This document shows positions 51,212-60,889 of a stretch of 64,000 nt of DNA, one piece after another. Origin of the DNA: Flavobacterium stagni (GTDB lineage: Bacteria; Bacteroidota; Bacteroidia; Flavobacteriales; Flavobacteriaceae); the NCBI RefSeq assembly GCF_004122105.1, contig NZ_SBKN01000005.1, positions 230,043-294,042 of the forward strand, written 5' to 3'. Below the pieces are notes generated by a model. The model worked only from the letters and a program-made list of their open reading frames with translations, searched no databases and was not told the origin of the DNA. Both the position numbers and the translations under genes were made by a program. Within the stretch, counting starts at the first letter, position 1. Every line of letters begins with the position of its first letter.

Positions 51212-53992
51212 ATGAAAAGAATAGTACACTTTTATTTACTTTACTTGATTTTCATTTCATTTCATGCTACAAAAGCAGCTACTAGCGATGTAAACTGTGC
51301 TGCTCCCACGCAATTAACCCTAGTAAATCTCAATGCAAATACGCTAACATTTACTTGGACCGATTCAAATGCAACTGTTGTACAATGGGAAGTTTTTTAT
51401 ACCATTTTCAACACTGGATTACCTACAGCTAGCACCACGGGAACCCCTGTATTTTCTATACAACATACACTTACCAACCTCACACCGGGCACCTATTATT
51501 CCATTTTTGTTCGAAGCCATTGTCCCAATGGAGAAGTAAGTTCGTGGAGTAACCCACTGAGTGTAATGAACCCTGCGAGTCCGCCCAGTTGTGGTTCGAC
51601 TTTTACCGACAGCGGTGGGGTGAATTACGGCTATTCGGCCAATGAAGATTTGATTTGGACGGTTTGTCCGTCGATGCCGGGAGAATACACGAGTATAGTG
51701 TTTAGTGAATTTAATGTTTCCGCCCAAATTGATGCCTTGTATATTTACAACGGTCCCGATACCAATTCGCCATTAATTGCGAGTGGGAACGGACCAGGAA
51801 ATGTCCCAGGAGGTTTAGCAGGTGGATATTGGGGCAATCAGTTGCCAGGACCTTTCTTAGCGACCAATCAAAGTGGTTGTTTGACATTTCGTTTTCGCAG
51901 CGCTACCAACTCGCAAAATTCAGGTTGGAATGCAAGTGTAGATTGCATTCCTGACCCCAATTGTTACGACCTCAATACCGCAGTAACCGCAACACAAGTC
52001 ACAGATACTTCCGTTACCGTTACCTGGACGCCACCGAGTGGTATTACCCAGTGGGAAGTACTTTATGTGCCGTGTACCAGCGCACCTCCTTCAGCCGATA
52101 CAAATGGAATTCAGGTTAACACCAACTCATATACCTTTACCAACTTAAATCCGAATACGTGTTACACGCCGTATGTTCGCAGTTTATGTCCATTTCCGCC
52201 AGGTGGTTATTCCTTATGGTCAATTGGCTCAACGTTTACAAGTCATTATCCAGACCTCAGTTGTGGTGCAGTTTTTACCGATTATCCTGGGTTAAACTCA
52301 AATGGGTATGCGAATAACGCGAATCACATTACAAAGATTTGTCCTGATGCCACAAGTGAGAGTGTTACTGTAACGTTTACTTCATTTTCTACCGAAGTGA
52401 ATTTTGATACGATGTATGTGTACAATGGTAATTCCACACAGGCTCCTATGATAACAAGCAATAACGGTCCCGGTTTTTTTAACAGCTCAATGCCCGGTGG
52501 CTATTGGGGTACAACGATACCCGGTCCGTTTACTTCAACGAGTCCCGATGGTTGTTTGACCTTTCAATTTATCAGTGATAGTTCGGTTGTTTCAAGTGGT
52601 TGGGAAGCCAATGTGACTTGTAATGCTATCCAGCCGAAACTTATTGCCATTGCTTTTGTAGATTTCAATGGAAATGGCATTCAAGAGTATCAAGAGCCTT
52701 ATTTTAAACATGGGGATTTTGCGATTCAAATGAATAATTCGGGCACCACTACTTTAGTGAATACAGCTACAGGATTCTACACCTTGTATGATTCCAACCC
52801 GACCAATACTTATGACATTAGTTATTCGATTTATCCTGATGCACAACCATTTTATCAAGGAAATGGATACTCCGTTAATGATACAACAATCAGTGCTACC
52901 ACACAGTATGTTTATTTTCCAATAACCTATATCCAACCTTTTTCTGATGTAGAGGTAACCCTTACACCCGGCAAATCTGCCGTCATAGGTACACAACATT
53001 ATCAATTTGTTCGTTTGAGAAACAATGGTCCGTTACCCACTTCGGGAACATTAACCTATACAAAACCGAGTCAGATCACTTCAATTTCGTCACCAACACC
53101 TGGGGTAACTACATCAACCAACGGTTTTACTTACCCCTATCAAATTAGTGCCTTCTCAACTATATATATCGATGTGAAATTAACAATCCCAAGCTCACCA
53201 ACTGTTTCGATTAATGAAATTATAAGTTCAGCAGTAAGTGCAACTGCTTCGAATGATATAAATTCATCGAATAATACATTTTCACTAACAGAACAAATTG
53301 TTGGATCATGGGATCCCAATACAAAGAGTGAAGTACATGGACCGTTGATTCCGATTACAAGCTTTAACACTGATGACTATTTTTATTATCAAATCAATTT
53401 TCAAAATGAAGGAACTGCCAATGCAGAAAAGGTGCAAATTGAGGATGATTTAGAAAATGGAATTATACCCGAAAGTGTTCAAATGGTAGCGTCTTCTCAC
53501 AATTATATTTTAGAACGAACTGGAAATCATTTGGTTTGGAAAATGGACAATATCCAACTTCCTCCAAAAAGTGTGAGTAATATATTGAGTCGGGGATATG
53601 TACAATTTAAGGCAAAATTACAGCCCGGATTCCAATCGGGGACTCAAATAATGAATTCAGCTTCCATCTATTTCGACTCCAATCCCGCTGTTGTAACCAA
53701 TACTTGGCTTTCCGAATTTGTAGCGCCAATGAGTACACAATCCGTAAACAATTCGTTATTTGTATTGTATCCAAACCCTGCCCAAACAACCGTTTACATC
53801 CAAAATATATCCGATGAAGTTCTTGAAAAAATATCCATTTGGGATGTAACAGGAAAATGTATTCAAACACTATCAACGTTTAATCAATCATTTCCTAGTT
53901 TCAAAATTGATGATTTGAATAATGGTTGGTATACCATTGAGTTAGTAACTAAAAATGGAACCCGTTCGTATTCAAAATTAATTAAAAACTAA
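51212..53992 (+). CDS. Large secreted FN3/CUB-like protein with T9SS type A sorting domain (1 of 2)
   Basis: 926 residues. Signal peptide (about 1-21), FN3 (about 28-120), CUB-like module starting Cys-Gly-Ser-Thr-Phe-Thr-Asp at about 126, FN3 (about 255-345), second CUB-like module at about 350, then a conserved region from about 473 (AFVDFNGNGIQEYQEP; SWDPNTKSEVHG; FDSNPAVVTNTW) of the DUF7619-like kind, and a T9SS tail from about 846 (VLYPNPAQTTVYIQN). It is predicted to be exported to the surface; an adhesive or binding role is inferred from FN3/CUB domains. It is paralogous to the next gene. Confidence 0.85.
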   Translation: MKRIVHFYLLYLIFISFHATKAATSDVNCAAPTQLTLVNLNANTLTFTWTDSNATVVQWEVFYTIFNTGLPTASTTGTPVFSIQHTLTNLTPGTYYSIFVRSHCPNGEVSSWSNPLSVMNPASPPSCGSTFTDSGGVNYGYSANEDLIWTVCPSMPGEYTSIVFSEFNVSAQIDALYIYNGPDTNSPLIASGNGPGNVPGGLAGGYWGNQLPGPFLATNQSGCLTFRFRSATNSQNSGWNASVDCIPDPNCYDLNTAVTATQVTDTSVTVTWTPPSGITQWEVLYVPCTSAPPSADTNGIQVNTNSYTFTNLNPNTCYTPYVRSLCPFPPGGYSLWSIGSTFTSHYPDLSCGAVFTDYPGLNSNGYANNANHITKICPDATSESVTVTFTSFSTEVNFDTMYVYNGNSTQAPMITSNNGPGFFNSSMPGGYWGTTIPGPFTSTSPDGCLTFQFISDSSVVSSGWEANVTCNAIQPKLIAIAFVDFNGNGIQEYQEPYFKHGDFAIQMNNSGTTTLVNTATGFYTLYDSNPTNTYDISYSIYPDAQPFYQGNGYSVNDTTISATTQYVYFPITYIQPFSDVEVTLTPGKSAVIGTQHYQFVRLRNNGPLPTSGTLTYTKPSQITSISSPTPGVTTSTNGFTYPYQISAFSTIYIDVKLTIPSSPTVSINEIISSAVSATASNDINSSNNTFSLTEQIVGSWDPNTKSEVHGPLIPITSFNTDDYFYYQINFQNEGTANAEKVQIEDDLENGIIPESVQMVASSHNYILERTGNHLVWKMDNIQLPPKSVSNILSRGYVQFKAKLQPGFQSGTQIMNSASIYFDSNPAVVTNTWLSEFVAPMSTQSVNNSLFVLYPNPAQTTVYIQNISDEVLEKISIWDVTGKCIQTLSTFNQSFPSFKIDDLNNGWYTIELVTKNGTRSYSKLIKN

Positions 53993-54062
53993 ACGAAGAC
54001 AGTATTCCTAAAGTAGTAGTACAATCCAATTTTATGAAATCGAGATTTATTACTTTTTATCA

Positions 54063-54102
54063 TAACAGATCAAAATCTTTCAAATTCTCTTTGAATCTGT
54101 TA
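54063..54102 (+). other. Long hairpin between the two FN3/CUB genes
   Basis: TAACAGATCAAA (54063-54074) pairs with TTTGAATCTGTTA (54090-54102) with one bulged A. No T-run follows directly, so termination is uncertain; it is the only structure seen in this 179-base gap besides the promoter box. Confidence 0.5.
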
Positions 54103-54142
54103 AAATAATAATTTACAATAGTTAATTATTTAAAAATCAATG

Positions 54143-54150
54143 TATATTTG
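54143..54150 (+). promoter_or_regulatory. TAnnTTTG box of the second FN3/CUB gene
   Basis: TATATTTG is an exact match, the same octamer as in the tRNA-Phe promoter, 21 bases before ATG 54172. No TTG at standard spacing. Confidence 0.5.
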
Positions 54151-54171
54151 GTAGATAAAACCTATCCAAAT

Positions 54172-57100
54172 ATGAAAAAACAACTACTCCTGACTTTATT
54201 AGTCTTATTGGTTGCCCCATTTTCTTTATTGGCTCAAACGACCTACAATTGTGGTGAAATTTTTTACGACACAGGAGGACCGAACGGTAATTATGGAGAC
54301 AATGAAAATAATATGGCCGTTTTATCCAGTGCCATTCCGGGTCAAACCGTAATTCTAACATTAACCAATGTTACCATTGATGACGGTGATGTTCTTACAA
54401 TTTATAATGGCCCATCACCCAATTACCCTATTCTTCAAACGATTACCAATGTAACAGGAGAACAATACACCTTTATTTCTTCGGATGTATCGGGAAGCTT
54501 GTCGTACGGATTCACCTCTGATGCGAATGGAAATAATACGGGATGGACTGGTGCAGTTGAATGTATCCAATCAGTGTGTATGCCTCCATCACAAATCACT
54601 GTGCAAACCTTAAATTCAAGTTCTGCTTTGATTAATTGGGCCGACCCAAACGGTTCGGCAATGCAGTGGGAAGTTATTATTTCTACTTCTGGGATGGCGC
54701 CGCTACCTAGCGATACGGGTGTAATTGTGACATCTCCATCGTATTTAGCATCCAATCTGACTTCAAATAACTTTTACACGGTATACATTCGCACATATTG
54801 TGATCCTGTAACCACAAGTGATTGGTCTACGGGTTATACTTTTTATCTTCCGGGATGTGACAGTCCTTCAAATGCGGTTGTTTCTAATATCACTACCAAC
54901 ACAGCAGACATTGCTTGGATTGGCGGACAAGCTACAGAATGGCAAATTTTAGTGCTACCGGTTGCTTCAGGTTCACCTGCCGCTACAACATCTGGAACAC
55001 CTGTTATTGCAACCAACTTTAATGCAACGGGATTAAATCCTAGCACGGTTTACAATGTATTTATTCGATCGATTTGTAACGGAGTTCCTTCTCCTTGGAA
55101 CAATTTATCGCAATTTACTACACTTGCTGGTACCACAACAACTTGCGGAAGCGTATTTACTGATCCCGCTGGTGCCAATGCTAATTATGCGAATGGTGCC
55201 AATGTAACCAACGTACTTTGTCCAGACACACCTGGACAAGCTGTAACGGTTACGTTTACTTCATTTGCAGTAGAGACCAATTATGATGCATTATATGTTT
55301 ATAATGGTAATTCTGCCAACGCACCTATGATTGCGAGTACGAACCCAATCCCAACTAGTAATCTTGGTCCAGCTGGAGGCTATTGGGGTACAACAAACCC
55401 AGGCCCATTTACATCAACTAGTGTGGACGGTTGCCTTACCTTTGTATTCAAAAGCGATGGTTCAGTAACTCAAGCAGGTTGGGTAGCTAATGTAAGCTGT
55501 GGAGCACAATCCAATTGTTTACCTCCATCAGTAGTTACAGCATCCAATGTAACTAGTAATTCAGCTGTTGTAACTTGGACGAATAATTCCCCCAATACAA
55601 CGCAATGGGAAGTAGTTGCAGTTCCTTGCGGAACAACAGCCCCTACCCCCAATTTCACTACAACAATTGCAACAACAAATCCGTTTACACTTACTGGTTT
55701 AAATGCGGCTACTTGTTATAATATATTTGTTCGTGCAGTTTGTAGCCCAACCGAAACGAGTGCTTGGGCATCAACGGCAACTTCAATTACAACATTGATT
55801 GCACCACCCGTTTGTGGCGGCACATTCACTGACCCAGCTGGACCTAATGCGAATTACGCGAATTCAACCGACTCCACAACCACGATTTGTCCAACAAATC
55901 CAGGGGATGTTGTAACCGTTAATTTTACAACCTTCTCTACGGAAGCGCTTTGGGACGGACTCTATGTTTTTGATGGTAATTCCATTAATGCACCCATGAT
56001 TCCAAGTACCAATGGTGCAGGCAATGTTCCAGGCAATATTCCAGGTGCTTGGTGGGGAACGTTAACGGGCGGCAACTTACCTTCTTTTACTTCTACTTCA
56101 CCGGATGGATGTTTAACATTCCGCTTCCGAAGTGATACGACAGTAAATGGAATTGGATGGGTAGCCGATATTATCTGCGGCCCTGCACCAACTTGTCTTC
56201 GTCCAACCAATGTAGTCACTTCAAACATTACACAAACCACTATGGATGTGAGTTGGACAGCAGCTTCAACAACCAACACCCAATGGGAAATTTTTGTACT
56301 TCCTTGTGGGGCTCCAGCTCCAACAACTACTTCAACAGGAGGTATTATTACTAGTGTTAATCCAACTTCACTAACTGGACTATCGGCGGGTACTTGTTAT
56401 GATATTTATGTTCGCACCGTTTGTTCAGCCGCTGACGTGAGTGTTTGTACCTTCCTTCCTAACCAATCCACCCAATTAGCTCCACCTGCTTGTGGTGGTG
56501 CATTTACAGATGCGGGTGGACCCAATGCGAATTATCCAAACAACTCAAATCAAACGTATGTCATTTGTCCTTCAACACCAGGAGAAATTGTTACAGTTAC
56601 CTTTACGACCTTCAACACAGAAGCCAATTGGGATGCCTTATATGTTTACAATGGCAACTCGACTTCTTCACCAATGATTCCTAGTTCGAATGGCGCTGCC
56701 AATGTCCCAGGAGGCTTAGCAGGCGGTTATTGGGGAACAGCAATTCCAGGCCCATTTACTTCTAGTAGCCCTGACGGATGTTTAACGTTTGTTTTCAGAA
56801 GTGATGGATCTGTAGTTCAAAGTGGATGGACAGCCAATGTAACTTGTGCCCCCGACCAACCAAAAATTTTAGTGGTAGCATTTGTGGACTCCAATAACAA
56901 CGGAACACAGGATGCTGGCGAACCCAATTTCCCAAATGGAAACTTTGTTGTACAACAAAACAATTCAGGAACTGATCTATTAGTGTATGCCCCAACCGGC
57001 ATGTATACGATTTATGACACCGATCCAAACAACACTTACGACATTAGTTATCAAATTCTGCCTGAAGCGGCGCCTTATTTCTCGGGCAACGGTTTTACAG

Positions 57101-58233
57101 TAAACGATGTAAATATTCCTGCTAATGGAGGCACACAAGTTTTCTATTTCCCTATTACCAATACACAACCGTACAGTGATGTAGAAGTGAGTTTAACACC
57201 TTATGGAGCCCCTCCTAGACCAGGATTGGTTTATACACAGCGTTTATTAATCAAAAACAATGGTATCGCAGCTGCTTCAGATACAGTTACCTACGTACGT
57301 CCTACTCAAATTTCAGTAGTTTCAGTAAATCCAACTGGAACAGTAGCAACAACTAATGGTTTTACGTATGCGTTTACAAATTTACAGCCGAATCAAACCA
57401 TTACGTTAATTGTATACTTAACAGTTCCCACAACTCCTACAGTTAATTTAAATGAATTATTGACAGCAACAGCTACTGTATCGTCAGCTAATGATATCAA
57501 TGCGCAAAACAATTCCGCTTCTTTATCGCAAATTGTGGTGAACTCATGGGATCCTAACGATAAAATGGAAGCGCATGGAGATAAAATACCATTCAGTTCA
57601 TTTAATCAAACGGACTATCTATTCTACACCATCCATTTCCAAAATATGGGAACGGCGAATGCTATTGACGTTCGTATAGAAGATGATTTGAGTCCGTTGA
57701 TTGATCAAGAAAGCATCCGAATGGTGAGTTCGAGCCACAATTACATCATGACACGTGAAGGAAACCATGTAGAATGGAAATTTGAAAATATCCAATTGGT
57801 TCCTGAAATTGTGAGTCCGGATGCTAGTAAAGGCTATGTTACTTTCCGCGTGAGACTCAATCCTGGATTCCAAGTAGGAACCATTGTACCCAACACCGCT
57901 TCTATTTTCTTTGATAGTAATCCTGCGATTGTTACCAATACTTGGACTACAAAATTCACAGCTCCGCTTGGTGTTAATGGTCAAGAATATGTGGCTTTTG
58001 TGATGTATCCAAATCCAGCAGACCATGAAGTTACTTTTGCTGCCAACAACAGTGGTGAAACCCTTCAAGACATTATTATTTACGATCTTTTAGGTAAAAC
58101 CGTAAAAGAGGTTCGCGATGTAAACACATCAAATAGTACAATTTCAATTGAGGAATTACCTCAAGGATTGTATATGGTGGAAATTGCAACAACTAGTGGT
58201 TTAAAACTGACTCAAAAATTAATCGTGAAGTAG
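54172..58233 (+). CDS. Large secreted FN3/CUB-like protein with T9SS type A sorting domain (2 of 2)
   Basis: 1353 residues. Signal peptide (about 1-22, LLAQT), a divergent CUB-like module (about 26-132), two FN3 domains, then three FN3/CUB repeats: CUB-like modules begin at bases 55141, 55810 and 56488, a period of 669-678 bases. Each CUB contains a GGYWGT or AWWGT segment and DGCLTF. A DUF7619-like region follows (about 895-1265, AFVDSNNNGTQDAGEP; SWDPNDKMEAHG) and a T9SS tail (VMYPNPADHEVTF ... KLIVK). It is a longer paralogue of the preceding gene, and likely a surface adhesin or binding protein. Confidence 0.87.
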   Translation: MKKQLLLTLLVLLVAPFSLLAQTTYNCGEIFYDTGGPNGNYGDNENNMAVLSSAIPGQTVILTLTNVTIDDGDVLTIYNGPSPNYPILQTITNVTGEQYTFISSDVSGSLSYGFTSDANGNNTGWTGAVECIQSVCMPPSQITVQTLNSSSALINWADPNGSAMQWEVIISTSGMAPLPSDTGVIVTSPSYLASNLTSNNFYTVYIRTYCDPVTTSDWSTGYTFYLPGCDSPSNAVVSNITTNTADIAWIGGQATEWQILVLPVASGSPAATTSGTPVIATNFNATGLNPSTVYNVFIRSICNGVPSPWNNLSQFTTLAGTTTTCGSVFTDPAGANANYANGANVTNVLCPDTPGQAVTVTFTSFAVETNYDALYVYNGNSANAPMIASTNPIPTSNLGPAGGYWGTTNPGPFTSTSVDGCLTFVFKSDGSVTQAGWVANVSCGAQSNCLPPSVVTASNVTSNSAVVTWTNNSPNTTQWEVVAVPCGTTAPTPNFTTTIATTNPFTLTGLNAATCYNIFVRAVCSPTETSAWASTATSITTLIAPPVCGGTFTDPAGPNANYANSTDSTTTICPTNPGDVVTVNFTTFSTEALWDGLYVFDGNSINAPMIPSTNGAGNVPGNIPGAWWGTLTGGNLPSFTSTSPDGCLTFRFRSDTTVNGIGWVADIICGPAPTCLRPTNVVTSNITQTTMDVSWTAASTTNTQWEIFVLPCGAPAPTTTSTGGIITSVNPTSLTGLSAGTCYDIYVRTVCSAADVSVCTFLPNQSTQLAPPACGGAFTDAGGPNANYPNNSNQTYVICPSTPGEIVTVTFTTFNTEANWDALYVYNGNSTSSPMIPSSNGAANVPGGLAGGYWGTAIPGPFTSSSPDGCLTFVFRSDGSVVQSGWTANVTCAPDQPKILVVAFVDSNNNGTQDAGEPNFPNGNFVVQQNNSGTDLLVYAPTGMYTIYDTDPNNTYDISYQILPEAAPYFSGNGFTVNDVNIPANGGTQVFYFPITNTQPYSDVEVSLTPYGAPPRPGLVYTQRLLIKNNGIAAASDTVTYVRPTQISVVSVNPTGTVATTNGFTYAFTNLQPNQTITLIVYLTVPTTPTVNLNELLTATATVSSANDINAQNNSASLSQIVVNSWDPNDKMEAHGDKIPFSSFNQTDYLFYTIHFQNMGTANAIDVRIEDDLSPLIDQESIRMVSSSHNYIMTREGNHVEWKFENIQLVPEIVSPDASKGYVTFRVRLNPGFQVGTIVPNTASIFFDSNPAIVTNTWTTKFTAPLGVNGQEYVAFVMYPNPADHEVTFAANNSGETLQDIIIYDLLGKTVKEVRDVNTSNSTISIEELPQGLYMVEIATTSGLKLTQKLIVK

Positions 58234-58255
58234 TTTCGATACTTTATATAAAAAG

Positions 58256-58287
58256 AAAAGCCGTTCAAAAAATGAACGGCTTTTTTT
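58256..58287. terminator. Bidirectional terminator between FN3/CUB gene 2 and tspO
   Basis: GCCGTTCA (58260-58267) and TGAACGGC (58273-58280), A-rich left flank and seven T on the right, between convergent genes. Confidence 0.9.
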
Positions 58288-58762
58288 ATCGATTTAACCA
58301 CCAAATGGCGGCGTTCAACAATGTAGCAAAACCTACCCATGCCAAATAAGGCACCAATAATCGTGCAGCCCACACATGAATCTTTTTGAATTGAGTATAC
58401 GTTTCAAAAATCATTAGCCATAATAAAACCACCTCGATTAATGCTAATAACGGATTGCATAACACAAAAAACAAATACGACCAAAGGGCATTCAATCCCA
58501 ATTGTATCACAAAAAACAAAAAGCCTTTTTTTACGGCTTCGGGATGCTCATTTTGTTGATTCCATACCAATCCGCCCGCTATTCCCATAAAAATATACAA
58601 GAGGGTCCAAACCGGTGCAAACACCCAATTGGGCGGATTAAAAAAAGGTTTGACCAATGTAGGATACCATGTTTTTATACTTTCTTGTGTTGCCATTCCT
58701 GACAAATAACCCACAACAAGGCAAGTCATCACTACTAAACCAATACGTAAATACCGTTGCAT
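58286..58762 (-). CDS. TspO/MBR-family tryptophan-rich sensory protein
   Basis: 158 residues, five membrane helices. TWYPTLVKPFFNPPNWVFAPVW is the TspO signature (split here as TWYPTLVKP and PPNWVFAPVW), followed by LYIFMGIAGGLVW, GLNALWSYLFF and the C-terminal AARLLVPYLAWVGFATLLNAAIWW region. TspO proteins bind porphyrins and cholesterol-like ligands; in bacteria they act in tetrapyrrole or stress signalling. It diverges from mvaD, and both have TAnnTTTG boxes in the 75-base gap. Confidence 0.94.
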   Translation of the reverse strand: MQRYLRIGLVVMTCLVVGYLSGMATQESIKTWYPTLVKPFFNPPNWVFAPVWTLLYIFMGIAGGLVWNQQNEHPEAVKKGFLFFVIQLGLNALWSYLFFVLCNPLLALIEVVLLWLMIFETYTQFKKIHVWAARLLVPYLAWVGFATLLNAAIWWLNR

Positions 58763-58775
58763 ATCTTTTTTTGGA

Positions 58776-58783
58776 CAAAGATA
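58776..58783 (-). promoter_or_regulatory. TAnnTTTG box of tspO
   Basis: TATCTTTG on the minus strand, 13 bases before the tspO ATG at 58762. No TTG partner at standard spacing. Confidence 0.4.
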
Positions 58784-58814
58784 CTAAAGCCAAACGTCAC
58801 GCTGATTTTCTTTT

Positions 58815-58822
58815 TATCTTTG
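58815..58822 (+). promoter_or_regulatory. TAnnTTTG box of the mvaD operon
   Basis: TATCTTTG, 15 bases before ATG 58838. The same octamer precedes HMG-CoA reductase (14044-14051). No TTG partner is seen. Confidence 0.45.
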
Positions 58823-58837
58823 TGTAAAAAATAAACC

Positions 58838-59926
58838 ATGCCTGCAACCGCAGATTTTAAATTTACGGCCTCCATCGATGATTCATTATCTGGATCTTCT
58901 TGCTGGTCAGCTCCAAGTAATATTGCCCTTGTGAAATATTGGGGAAAAAAAGAAAACCAAATTCCGGCCAACCCATCTATCAGTTTTACATTAAACCAAT
59001 GCAAAACAATCACGGGAATTGACTTTCAACCCAAAAAAAATACAGGACAATTTTCATTTGATTTCCTTTTTGAAGGACAACCCAAAGAAAGTTTCCATCC
59101 AAAAATTGAAAGTTTTTTTCAACGAATATTCCCCTATTGTCCATATTTATCCCACTTTCATTTCAGTATTGATTCCCAAAACACTTTTCCACACAGTTCA
59201 GGAATCGCCTCATCAGCCTCAGGAATGGCGGCTTTATCCGTAAACCTTATGGATTTAGAACGCCAATCAAACCCATCGATGTCTGAGGAATATTTTTGGC
59301 AAAAAGCTTCGTTTTTAGCGCGATTGGGTTCGGGAAGCGCCTGCAGAAGTTTGAAAGGACAAGTGGTTGTTTGGGGCGAACATGCTACCATTCAAGGGAG
59401 TACTGACTTGTATGGTGTTGAATTTCCAGATGAAATTCACTCCAATTTCAACCATTATCAAGATACTATTTTGTTGGTAGATAAAGGAGAAAAGCAAGTT
59501 TCCAGCACGGTCGGTCATGATTTAATGCACAATCATCCGTATGCAACAAGACGTTTTGAACAAGCCCATGACAATTTAAAGGCCATGCAAAACGTTTTAA
59601 CAACAGGTGATTTGGAGCAATTCATTCAATTAACGGAAAGTGAAGCTTTAACGCTTCATGCGATGATGATGACCTCCATGCCTTATTTTATATTAATGAA
59701 ACCCAACACCTTGGAAATCATCAATAAAATATGGAGCTTCCGTCGAGAAACAAAAATTCCCTTATGTTTCACCTTAGATGCCGGTGCAAATGTGCATGTT
59801 TTGTATCCCGAAAACGATAAAGCAGCCGTTTTGCAATTTATTCAGAGCGAATTAGTTGGCTATTGTCAAAAGGAGCAGTATATTTGTGATGAAATTGGTA
59901 ACGGAGCACTAAAAATTCAACGTTAA
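58838..59926 (+). CDS. mvaD: Diphosphomevalonate decarboxylase
   Basis: 362 residues. APSNIALVKYWGKK is the diagnostic mevalonate-diphosphate-binding motif, HSSGIASSASGMAAL the phosphate-binding loop, and GSGSACRSLKG the conserved Ser/Arg region; CFTLDAGANVHVLY is the C-terminal GHMP motif with the Asp-Ala-Gly. The enzyme makes isopentenyl diphosphate from diphosphomevalonate with ATP. It leads an operon with mevalonate kinase and a UbiA prenyltransferase. Confidence 0.95.
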   Translation: MPATADFKFTASIDDSLSGSSCWSAPSNIALVKYWGKKENQIPANPSISFTLNQCKTITGIDFQPKKNTGQFSFDFLFEGQPKESFHPKIESFFQRIFPYCPYLSHFHFSIDSQNTFPHSSGIASSASGMAALSVNLMDLERQSNPSMSEEYFWQKASFLARLGSGSACRSLKGQVVVWGEHATIQGSTDLYGVEFPDEIHSNFNHYQDTILLVDKGEKQVSSTVGHDLMHNHPYATRRFEQAHDNLKAMQNVLTTGDLEQFIQLTESEALTLHAMMMTSMPYFILMKPNTLEIINKIWSFRRETKIPLCFTLDAGANVHVLYPENDKAAVLQFIQSELVGYCQKEQYICDEIGNGALKIQR

Positions 59927-59941
59927 CAGCAAGTGAAACTT

Positions 59942-60880
59942 ATGAAAGGACCGCTATTTTACTCGAAAATTTTACTTTTTGGTGAATATGGAATTATTAA
60001 AGATTCGAAAGGTTTATCCATTCCTTATAATTTTTACAACGGTGCTTTGAAAATCGACGGCAACACGTCTGCAGAAGCCCTCCAATCCAATGCAAGTCTT
60101 CAAAAATTTGTAACGTATTTAGAACAATTACAAACCGAACAACCCGATTTAGTTCAATTCCAATTGGAACTTTTAAAAACGGATGTTGCCAACGGAATGT
60201 ATTTTGACTCCAGCATCCCACAAGGTTATGGTGTTGGGAGTAGTGGTGCTTTAGTAGCGGCTATCTACGACAAATATGCCTTGAATAAAATTACCATTTT
60301 AGAAAACCTAACCCGCGAAAAATTATTAGTCTTAAAGACCATTTTTTCACAAATGGAATCGTTTTTCCACGGTAAAAGTTCGGGATTAGACCCTTTAAAC
60401 AGCTATTTGAGTATTCCTATTTTAATCAACTCCAAAGACCATATCGAAGCAACGGGCATTCCTTCACAAAGTGCAGAAGGCAAAGGCGCCGTATTTCTTT
60501 TGGATTCAGGTATTGTAGGCGAAACCGCGCCTATGGTCAATATATTCATGGAAAACTTGAAAGACCAAGGTTTCCGCAATATGTTGAAAAATCAATTCGT
60601 GAAATACACGGATGCCTGTGTTGAAAATTTCTTGGGCGGTGATTTTAAATCGCTATTTGCCAATACCAAACAACTATCAAAAGTGGTTTTGAACAACTTT
60701 AAACCCATGATTCCGGAACAATTTCATGGCGTATGGCAAAAAGGAATTGAAACCGACGACTACTATTTAAAATTATGCGGTTCTGGCGGCGGTGGCTACA
60801 TCTTAGGGTTTACCCAAGATCTAGAAAAAGCGCAAAACGCATTAAAAGACTACAAACTCGAAGTCGTTTACCAATTTTAA
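59942..60880 (+). CDS. mvk: Mevalonate kinase
   Basis: 312 residues, GHMP superfamily. FYSKILLFGEYGII is the N-terminal substrate motif, GYGVGSSGALVAA the ATP loop, KSSGLDPLNSYLS the catalytic-Asp region and KLCGSGGGGYILGF the C-terminal glycine motif. Phosphorylates mevalonate at the 5-hydroxyl. ATG 59942 and an in-frame GTG at 59933 are both possible starts; ATG places the motif directly at the N-terminus. The UbiA gene starts 9 bases after the stop. Confidence 0.92.
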   Translation: MKGPLFYSKILLFGEYGIIKDSKGLSIPYNFYNGALKIDGNTSAEALQSNASLQKFVTYLEQLQTEQPDLVQFQLELLKTDVANGMYFDSSIPQGYGVGSSGALVAAIYDKYALNKITILENLTREKLLVLKTIFSQMESFFHGKSSGLDPLNSYLSIPILINSKDHIEATGIPSQSAEGKGAVFLLDSGIVGETAPMVNIFMENLKDQGFRNMLKNQFVKYTDACVENFLGGDFKSLFANTKQLSKVVLNNFKPMIPEQFHGVWQKGIETDDYYLKLCGSGGGGYILGFTQDLEKAQNALKDYKLEVVYQF

Positions 60881-60889
60881 CACAACCCC

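Noticed and set aside
57619..58068. 149-codon minus-strand frame
   Set aside because: Antisense to the conserved domain of the second FN3/CUB protein; no start context or recognisable domain.
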